A DNA stretch of 64,000 nucleotides from assembly GCF_000149955.1 (NCBI RefSeq), contig NC_030993.1, forward strand, positions 1,092,068 to 1,156,067. Direction: 5' to 3'. The notes under the pieces were generated by a model. That model searched no databases. It saw only the letters and a list, made by a program, of their open reading frames with translations, and had not been told where the DNA came from. Shown here one piece after another: positions 56,008-64,000 of the stretch; the stretch's first letter is position 1; every line of letters begins with the position of its first letter. This DNA is from Fusarium oxysporum f. sp. lycopersici 4287 (Eukaryota > Ascomycota > Sordariomycetes > Hypocreales > Nectriaceae). The position numbers and the translations under genes are program-made.

Positions 56008-57728
56008 GGCTGCATCATGATTTCCCCATGCCGTCATCTCATCATGTCGAATAGCAATGCTCCACCAAGACCAAAAGCAGCCCGCATAACACAACATAAC
56101 TCAACGCACCTACCACCTCTACCGGAGCGTTTCAAATGGGATCCATCATTCAACGTACGATACCCATAGATACCTATGCACCTCTGGCTAGCTCAGGTAA
56201 CCTAAAAGGTTAGCAGGCAACTTTAGTACTACCTTGGAGGGAGCAAAAGCTCTAAATCCGCAAGGTAAGCCACATAAACCGACTAGACCAAAGTCAGACC
56301 GACACCGTCCGCTTACTATAGGTACCCAGGCATTCTATTCATACAATGGCAGTATTATATCACTCAAACCAAGGCCTTCTGATACTTTTAAATCCAAGTT
56401 CAAAACTTGGTTACGGTTAATATGTCATCAAACTCTGTTGTTTATCCACGCGTACAGCCACACACGCGCTCGCCATGTCCACTACGGCTTGCAGCCAATT
56501 ACTCACGCATAAACCAAATAGTCTTTGAGCCTTCCCTCTTGTTGAGCGCGCTAGTCACCTTACACTGCCAGTTTTCTGGCACTTATTATGTCAACATAAA
56601 CATGAATAAAGACAAACAGACTTTCATGGCCGACATATGCCGCCGAGAGTTTAGAAATCCTAACGTGCATTGCATGCATTACGAGGCCTCTTTCTAACCC
56701 CTCACAAATTGGCGTGCAAGGTGAGGTCTAGACATTCAACGACCTTGGACACCTTGCTATGAGCCTTCTGCAGATAAGACTGACTGCCATCGAAGGTAAA
56801 CTAAGGCCTAGTTGATAGAATTGCCTGGTTTGGCCTTTCTAATTGTGGCAGTCTAATTAACAAGAGCTAGCCTCACCACCAACCTTTTCAGCATGACACC
56901 CGACCTCTTGACTTCGAATCTTCAATACAGCAATATACTCCGGATGATGTTACACGAAATGAGACTCTTGAATGTGGGGAAATGCTACGGCTCAAGTCAA
57001 GACTAAAGGATCGGATCCATCCATCGGCCGACAGGTCAAGCAGAGATAGGCAGGGTCCCATCCTGGGCATTCGACATGGGGTCATTTAACATCCAAGATG
57101 ACAAGCGAACTTGTCTAATCATAGCCTTTTGCTTTCGACCCGTGTTGGCCGTTTCGTCTATTGCTCAGCTAACTCCCTCGACTGCGTTCTCACATCAGGG
57201 CTCTCAGACACTCGATGGTATGCTGACAGATTGGAGTCAACACAAGACGCAATTATCACATCATCAAACCAAGTCATAGACTCCTAGTGCATGATGTTTG
57301 CAGGATAAACCCACATGGAAATCGCGAACTCGTGCCATCGAATTCTCCGGGATCGACATGAGAGTCCATCCACCCATTCACATGCGGTGTGCCACTGGCC
57401 CGCCTTTTCAGATATATCCAACACCACACGACGTGACATTCGTGTCAGCAAACTCTCAATGTTCTTCACATGCATACCCAACCTCTTCACTTCTTGACGT
57501 TCCCCGCAACGATTTTCTTCTCATGGATGCAAAGACAAAACCCAGAGCAGTGCTTTCTTTGGCGATACCTCTTACTAGCCTATTCACAGGCTTTCAATAA
57601 GGTATACACCCTGTACCGGATATCTCCAACTGACGCCAAATGTTCCCCAATCTACAAACGGAACTTTACAGTATCCATTTTGCCAAGCGCAAATATTACA
57701 TCCTTTGAAACCGTAACTCAATAGTTTC

Positions 57729-57828
57729 GGGCGAATGGTTTAGTGGTATAATACTCCCTTAGCATGGCTTCGTTGCTCATCAACCCTTCATCTGGGAGTG
57801 GTCCAGGGTTCGATTCCCTGTTCGTCCA
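57729..57828 (+). tRNA. tRNA-Ala (anticodon AGC) with 28-nt intron
   Basis: The acceptor stem pairs GGGCGAA (57729-57735) with TTCGTCC (57821-57827) and includes the G3-U70 wobble pair that marks tRNA-Ala, with discriminator A at 57828. The anticodon arm is CTCCC (57754-57758), loop TTAGCAT, GGGAG (57794-57798), the same arm as in yeast tRNA-Ala(AGC). An intron of 28 nt (57765-57792) sits one base after the anticodon, the canonical place. The T arm is CAGGG-TTCGATT-CCCTG. The D arm (GGTTTAGTGGTATAAT region) is weaker. The mature length is 72 nt. It has no neighbours of its class. Confidence 0.95.
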
Positions 57829-58121
57829 ACCATGGTAGTCACGTTCTATCGTCTCACTCTTTTTGCTGCTCAAACACTCGAAATGCTTCCAGAGCTCTCA
57901 GCGGATGACGCATCAAGACTATACTTCACCCTGTTAATTCAGAACGTGTATGCTATTTGAACGAGTGTAAGATGCTTGCTGAGCCTTAGACATTACTATA
58001 TACAATGTGTATTATGTGAAGGCATAGCCACCCTAAGCCATGAACTCAGTGACCTTGTTGTCGAAATCAAGTCCGAGAACTCAACACAAAAGCGAAACTG
58101 TTCACTCTTTCCCTCATTCAC

Positions 58122-58491
58122 CTATTCACCTATCACCATGGTGCACCCACTTCCACCGACCTGGACCTCATGAATCCTTCCTGCATCGACGTCAATACGT
58201 GACCCTATACCATATACCTGCTTCTGGCTGTCCTTTTCTTGCGGATACCAAATAGTTATCGAGCCCTCGATGATCAGATGAGTCGTAAGAGCGGCATGTG
58301 AGTGTGGTGGATAGTGAGTGTTTCTATAACCATATGTCAGAAAGGGTATGTGACGTGCAGAGGCTGCAGGAATCCTCGTCTCTAAAGACAGTCGTAATAG
58401 CAAAGAAAACTTACGGCGAATCGCTCCAGGTGAAGACGCGCTCGAAACCCCATGCTCGAACTTGCTCCTCGTATTCGTTGCCGAAGCCCAT
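58122..58491 (-). CDS. Small cupin-fold protein
   Basis: Two exons, 58491-58415 and 58323-58122, join within a Pro codon (donor GTAAGT, acceptor GTTATAG) and give 92 residues starting MGFGNEYEEQVRAWGFERVF. The second exon has the cupin metal-binding pattern: HYPPHSHAALTTHLIIEGS (H-x3-H-x-H, with a Gly after the second strand) and DAGRIHEVQVG (the second cupin motif with its single His). It is a single-domain cupin of a size known in many ascomycetes, of unknown substrate; a metal-dependent dioxygenase or isomerase role is possible. The intron (91 nt) is longer than most here. A frame upstream with VVYKDWRAFVDISKAKR and a donor near 58538 looks coding but does not join in frame with this ATG, so there may be a longer gene model. 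Confidence 0.75.
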
Positions 58492-59633
58492 GATGCTGAA
58501 GATGCAGTATTGGTGGGTGTATATGAACTCAAGTCTTACCAGTTTGATCAAGAGCGTTTGGTCTCGGTGCAGCTTTGCAGAGTATGATACGTTTGGCTTT
58601 GGAGATATCCACGAAAGCCCTCCAGTCTTTGTAGACTACTTCCCTAATTGCTGCAGTCTTCGAGTAAGTAAAACCTTGGGATGTGAATTACGCTGTCATT
58701 GAATGTGACCAAGGTATGACCTCACTGCTTACCTTAGTCAATGATGCTTCGGCCGACTGCGCCCCACTCCGGCCCCACCCGCACCGTCCCGGAGCCGTTC
58801 AACGGGCCTTGGTCTGGGCGTTGAATCCCATTTTAATGATTGGATTCAAGGTCGGAATGCTTTATGCCTGCTGGCAGAGCATAGAAATTACTAATGTGCT
58901 ACTTTGGCAGATCAATCAGTTGGCATGAAGCATCTGTTAATCTGGATAATAGCAGGGCTCATCATTGATGCAATACAACACACAGTAACACATGGCAGCG
59001 CAGCGCAGCACAACATGGCATGGCACAGCCCCCATTCCATCAGGCCGTCGCTATTGTTTTCACGCAGTCATCCTCATTCTTTGATGACACAACAGCCGTG
59101 GCCGTGATGCTGCTTGATCGCCCTGCTTCCTCCAGACAGTCAACTACGGCCTCTCCAATCATCTCCTCGCCCCCAAGCCTCCACGGTCCAATCTTTTCTA
59201 GCCCTGGGACTCATTATCCATTCTTCTTTCAGCCGCCCCCCTGCTCGACCCATTCCCCTAGGGCTGTGCTGCAGCACGCTAGCGAGACCTGGACTCGGCT
59301 GCTAGCTTGGCTACTGAACCGGGGAGACCGCCGTAATTTATCGCCTATCAGACAGGCGTGCTGACATCCAATCCATCCATTTTGTCGCCTTTCTTCTCCT
59401 TCTTTCAAACACATCTTACTTGCCAACGCTCAATCCAAGGACCTCTGCTCTCAAGGCCGGATTCAAGGTACCGATTCTCAACTGCGAAGCAAAAGACTCC
59501 GGGCTTGCAATTTTCTCATGCTTGGTTAGACCAACGGGGCAGCCCTTCGCTCCAATGGTTTCTGCCATATAACCGTCGCCGACATCGCCAGCTTCAAACC
59601 CCAATTCGCCTCTGGGAACCATAGCTCGTCGCC
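58492..59633. other. Divergent intergenic region
   Basis: This spacer is between the cupin gene and the phospholipase C gene. The first 200 bases may hold an upstream exon of the cupin gene. CT-rich sequence at 59100-59420 is the likely promoter and 5' UTR of the phospholipase C gene. Confidence 0.5.
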
Positions 59634-62510
59634 ATGTCGCTCTTCTGTGGCCTTATAGTGAGCCATATCAGCATCCCAAATCTCTTGATCGTACCCACTA
59701 ACATTGGACTCCAGCGGCGCCGTAGCGCAAAGGACGACAAACCTCGCCGCGCGCGTACTATGTCCATCTTTGGCAACTCCAACTTCCAGGCCATAGGCGC
59801 TCTCAAGGGCATGGTTCGTTTCACCACCGCCGCATCCCCAGCTCCCATGTATGGTTGGGAACAGCCTCCAGCACAGAAGAAACCGCCGATTGACGAATGC
59901 TCCAGCCGGAGTTCTGACCAGCAAGCGCCAATTCCCGATATACCAGACATCCATATTACTACTGAGATGCATGAGGCCCTCGACCGTACATACCATGACC
60001 TGCGGGGTTCAGAACCGCGACTATCCAAAGCCAAGTTTGCTGAATTCCTACGAACTGTCCAGGGCGAGAGCGAGAGCGCCGTCAGCGAACTTGCTAAGGA
60101 GGATTATTCCTTGGGAGATTTCAAATACACTTGGGTTACCGACTTCTCATGGGAGGCCACCGGGCCCTTGCCCGAAAAGGATCTCTCGAAACCTCTCACA
60201 AATTACTTTATTAGCAGCAGTCACAACACATATCTGGTTGGGAATCAACTGGCTTCACTGAGCAGAAGCTCCCCTGAAGCATACAGAACCGTACGTTTAT
60301 TCGACGGAATCCTACAAGCACTTTTGAGAATGGCTTAGCTGACATTGGTTGCTAATAGGTTCTTCTTCGGGGATGTCGTTGTATCGAGATTGATGTGTGG
60401 AATGGGGATACAATTATTCCCACAACGAGAGGCAGAGCCACCAAGATTGACCACAAGCGTGGACTCTCGGGCGAATCGTTCCCCAATGTCGCTACCACGG
60501 TGATCGACAAAGTTGAAGGCTATCTTGGTGACAAAACCGCCAATCGCTCCCGCAGTACCAGCTTAGGAAGCCGAAATTCCTCCCCACGATCGAGTTTGAA
60601 TCAAGTTTCGCTCGAGACACGAGAATCTGGAGACCGTCTTGACGTTGCTAAACCTCTTTCACCACGCACAAGGCAGTCGTTCCCCAAAGACGAGCCAATT
60701 GTGACCCATGGATGGACCCTGACTGCGCCGTGTGGGTTTCGAGAGGTGTGCAGAGCCGTTGGCGAGTCTGCATTCGTTGATAATGACCTTCCAATTATTG
60801 TCAGCCTGGAGGTGCACGCTGATGAGGACCAGCAAGAGGTCATGGTCAAAATCATGAAAGAGGAATGGGGCGAGATGCTTGTGGATAAAGCATTCGATGA
60901 TACTGGCCCTAGATTGCAACTCCCGAAGTTGGGCGAGCTGCGAAAGAGAATTCTCGTAAAGGTTAAGAAGGCTCCTGCGAAGATCGTGGTGCCTCCCAGC
61001 ACTATGGATCTACCTGCTATTTACGCACACGACGAAGATGCATCGGGGTCTGAGGATGAGCATCCCTTGCAGTCCACAGGACCATCCCTGACAGGTTCTA
61101 ACAGTACGTTTCCTTCACACGAGAAGAACACCAGCTCCAAGGTCCGGATCTGTGAGAACCTTGGCAAACTTGCCGTGTACACACGCAGTCAGCACTACAA
61201 GGGTCTCGCAACTAAGGAAGCCAAAATTCCTGCCCACATTTTTTCCATCAGCGAGAATCGTATCCTAGAACTTCACCAGAAGCAGCATCGCGACATGTTT
61301 ACCCATAACAAGGGATACTTCATGCGCGCTTTCCCCGCAGGTCGAAGGTTCGATAGCTCAAATCCAGACCCAAGTCTCTTTTGGCGTGGCGGTGTTCAGA
61401 TGGTCGCCATGAATTGGCAATATCTGGATGAAGGCATGATGCTCAACGAAGGCATGTTTGCAGATGAGAAGGGTTGGGTCTTGAAACCGGAGGGCTATCA
61501 GAGTTCAAACAAGTCTGCAGAGACTCAGGGCGAAGCCACACCAGGTCGTACCATGAATTTGAGGATCACAGTTTTTGCTGGACAACACATTCCGATCCAA
61601 GCTGGCGACGCAGCGGACGTCGGTCGCTCCGCCAGCACCCTTAGGCCGCTGATAAAGGCAGAGCTGCATGTCGACAAACCAACCGACGCTGAACGTGACG
61701 CATATATGCAGGAACACAAGTACAAAGATAAAACGGACGTTGGTAAGACGGACCATCCCGATTTCGGCCCCCACGGCTCGACCCTCCAGTTCTTGAACAT
61801 TCCCAAGGTGGTCGAAGAGCTCAGTTTCATCAGGTTAGTGGACAACTTTTTCAATTCTGTCATGTATCGGTATCCCACCCTCCCACCCCCTGCTCTCGGA
61901 CCGTCTCCTGTGTCTTGCCAATCACAGGTGTGTCGTGGAAACACTGTAGTAGGTCTTGTACGGTCAAAGAGCTTACACTATGGCGGTGAGCTCCTTTGTG
62001 TCCCATGGTAATAGCTATAACCCATCGGCTTCCTTGGGTATCAAGGACCAGCTGCTTTCCAAGACACGCTTTGCCCCAGGACACAGACCTCCGGTTCGGT
62101 CTGAGTGAGGCGCAGATCACAGATCCAAATACGGTTAATCATATTTGATCGTCGGGTTGCTATTTACCGTTTCCCACACTATCTAGACTGGTATGGTCAT
62201 ATCTGGTGCACCGTGATTGTGACTCGTGCCATTCATCTCGCCATCCTTGAGGTCCGCCAGCTAGCGGGGCGGGACGCAAAGCTTGTTGGTCGGCAACTCT
62301 TGTTTTATATCGTACTAATTCGATCAATCCCCTAGGTTCAAGGTCGAGGACGATTCAACCAAGCTTGGCAGCTCGCCACTGCTTGCCTGGGCTTGCATTC
62401 GCCTAGACCGTCTGCGACCCGGCTATCGATTCATCCGACTCATGGACTCGAAGCCCCGCGTTGTACCAGGGGGGAAGCTGCTGGTTAAAATTGAGAAGAC
62501 CCTGGTTTGA
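59634..62510 (+). CDS. PLC1: Phosphoinositide-specific phospholipase C (delta-like)
   Basis: Cleaves PtdIns(4,5)P2 into IP3 and diacylglycerol for calcium and protein kinase C signalling. Exons 59634-60290, 60359-61833 and 62336-62510 give 768 residues. The X domain starts at FISSSHNTYLVGNQLA with catalytic His197 and RGCRCIEIDVWNG, and the second catalytic His336 is in VTHGWTLT. A Ser-rich insertion (residues about 260-325) splits the X domain. The Y domain runs from LGKLAVYTRSQHYKGL (near 490) to MNWQYLDEGMMLNEGMF, and a C2 domain follows (near 620-765), ending VKIEKTLV. There is no PH domain and only a short EF-like region, as in some fungal PLCs. The start is uncertain: ATG at 59760 (residue 43, MSIFGNSNFQAIG) is also likely, since the first 42 residues look untypical. 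The second intron (61834-62335, 502 nt) is far longer than the others. Confidence 0.93.
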
Positions 62511-64000
62511 TCGATAGTATAGTTCATCCTTGCGAATGATGCTGTACATCTGATCCCAAGGGCATTACTCGTGTACTGTGGCAACTTCCGGCTGTGATGA
62601 TGCTTTGTGCATGCTGCACAGCACTACGACAGCGTCTACAGCAACCCGCGTCACACACAGACTGGCCATAGGTCTTTGGCTGCCAGCATATCTCATTTCC
62701 TCATCCTGAGGTTTAGCCCGGTCAAGTCTCTTAGACACTTTCGGCCTTTCTGAAAATGTGTCAAATCACGGTCAGATCGTATACGCGGATGAGCTCTCAT
62801 CCTGGAGGGGGTTTGAGTAACTGGCCCCCGTTTTGTTTTCTGTGATAGTGTTTTATTGGACTGATAATGGTATAGCTAGGATTTTGGTTAGATTTAGACA
62901 GGAGTTTTGGGATACCCAGGAACAATGAATGTTTTGTGCCATTTCTCTTTGCCCTCAAGCCTTCCGCCGTTTGTCGTAGTCAGTGCTGAGTCGAATTGAC
63001 ATTGCTCATCTGGCTATCTGTCAGTCGAGGAACGTCTTTGTTCACCCGTATAATAATGCTCAGACGAGGGCCAGATTGCCTGCATAGCTCTTTCTGACCC
63101 GCTGCAGCCTCGAGTGACATTGCATGCATGAAGAACGCACAACACCTGGTTAGGAGCTTGGTGTGCCAGCGTGGCGGCACTTATCATGCCTTACAAGTAA
63201 ACTACTGCATACACGTTGCGAGGACACTACCCGCTCACAAATCATGAATTGATTGGTATTTGCTCTATGTGAAACGTGCTCGTTCAGCTCTCCAGAAAGG
63301 AGCAGTTTCACAGTTCGCTGTTGCGCAAGTCAAAACCTCTTTGGGAACTTTCTGAGATTGTGAGTTCAGCACCCTGCTCTTTCTAGGTACTCTGGCCTTA
63401 GAAGGAAATAAGCATGGCCGAGTCGTTGATTGACAAGTATCGAAGCGCTGATATGGTCGGTTGCCAACAGTACACGGCAGTAAAAGTAGTAACGATACTG
63501 CTCATCCTCAACAAGCCGCCGGTGTTAACCCTGCGCCCCTCCTTTCTTGACCTCGGGAACCCTAGCGCAGTCGGAGGGCCTCACTAATCGTTCATCAGAT
63601 GGGATACAGTATGTTTAGTCTATGGGACTGAGCCTGACTCGTATGGTGGTCTCTATGTTGCAAATGATGGCCAGTTTTTCATGAGTACTAAACGTTATCC
63701 ACCTTGGAGAACTTCGAGGCTATAGTATTGACCATGGTGATAATGGTAGTTCTGAGGGCTGGGCGCTCGCACTCTCACTGCATGTGTAGGTCAAGTCTGG
63801 GCGTATGGTAGCAAGAGATTGTGCAAATATTACCATGTTGTCATGCATTCAACTTGCAAATCTTCCAATCTAGTTAATGCCCTGAAAGGGCTGAAGAGGC
63901 CGGAAATTCCGATCGGGCACAAGCGGCACTAGTCTAGTCCATCTGGAGGTGAGTTAAGTACAGTAGAGATAGCCATATGCAGGCCAGGGGGACAATATCG
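62511..64000. other. 3' UTR and intergenic region to the window end
   Basis: No open frame with a recognised domain is present up to the right edge. The next gene may lie outside the window. The first few hundred bases are the likely 3' UTR of PLC1. Confidence 0.5.

Larger units (their letters stand above)
53912..57728. other. Large intergenic region with an assembly gap
   Basis: The stretch next to the gene at 53911 is its likely promoter and 5' UTR. The rest, on both sides of the N run, has only short frames with no recognised domain. A tRNA gene begins at 57729. Confidence 0.5.

Noticed and set aside
59526..59996. 156-codon minus-strand frame over the phospholipase C 5' exon
   Set aside because: Antisense shadow of the PLC1 coding region.
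1..64000. CRISPR arrays, bacterial operons, ribosome binding sites or prophage
   Set aside because: The window is clearly eukaryotic (spliced genes, tRNA intron) and no regularly spaced repeats are present.
1..64000. Secondary-metabolite cluster around the phosphopantetheinyl transferase
   Set aside because: No polyketide synthase, peptide synthetase, terpene cyclase or cluster-type regulator is present nearby.

Overview
This window is nuclear DNA of a filamentous ascomycete, most likely a Sordariomycete of the Fusarium/Hypocreales type. The evidence is short introns (mostly 47-150 nt) with GTRNGT donors and YAG acceptors, long UTRs rich in CT tracts, gene-sized spacers, a long fungal hybrid histidine kinase, an Sfp-type phosphopantetheinyl transferase, and a tRNA-Ala gene with a canonical intron. 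The species call is inference. One run of 224 N (55596-55819) marks an assembly gap.

Layout, left to right: GDP-mannose pyrophosphorylase (+); a weak two-exon candidate (+); a glucokinase-type hexokinase with a C-terminal membrane tail (+, with local frame breaks); a Naa50-like N-acetyltransferase with a PCNA-binding motif (-); an Sgf11-like SAGA zinc-finger protein (+); a PPIL1-type cyclophilin (-); signal peptide peptidase (+); a small unknown ORF (-); 4'-phosphopantetheinyl transferase (+); a dienelactone hydrolase family protein (-); a 1372-residue hybrid histidine kinase (-); a decayed gene with stops explained by C-to-T changes (+); an Mpv17/PMP22 family protein (-); Yif1 (-); SRP receptor alpha (+); a very large coiled-coil protein with a heptapeptide repeat block (-); a signal-peptide/Ser-Thr-rich/single-TM protein (-); an N-myristoylation-motif low-complexity protein (-); tRNA-Ala(AGC); a small cupin (-); and a phosphoinositide-specific phospholipase C (+).

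The genes do not form an operon-like unit or a biosynthetic cluster. There is a loose theme of secretion and surface functions: MPG1 supplies GDP-mannose for glycosylation and wall mannan, SPP acts in the ER membrane, and Yif1 and SRP receptor share a 700-bp divergent promoter region. The Mid2-like protein, the hybrid kinase and the phospholipase C are signalling parts.

I did not find an obviously new multi-gene system. The observations I would follow first are the tail-anchored glucokinase, the PIP box on the Naa50-like enzyme, the 9-copy heptad array, and the decayed gene at 28922-30243. Several genes (glucokinase, the Mid2-like protein, the myristoylated protein) show local frame changes that either hide unusual introns or reflect small indel errors in this assembly.
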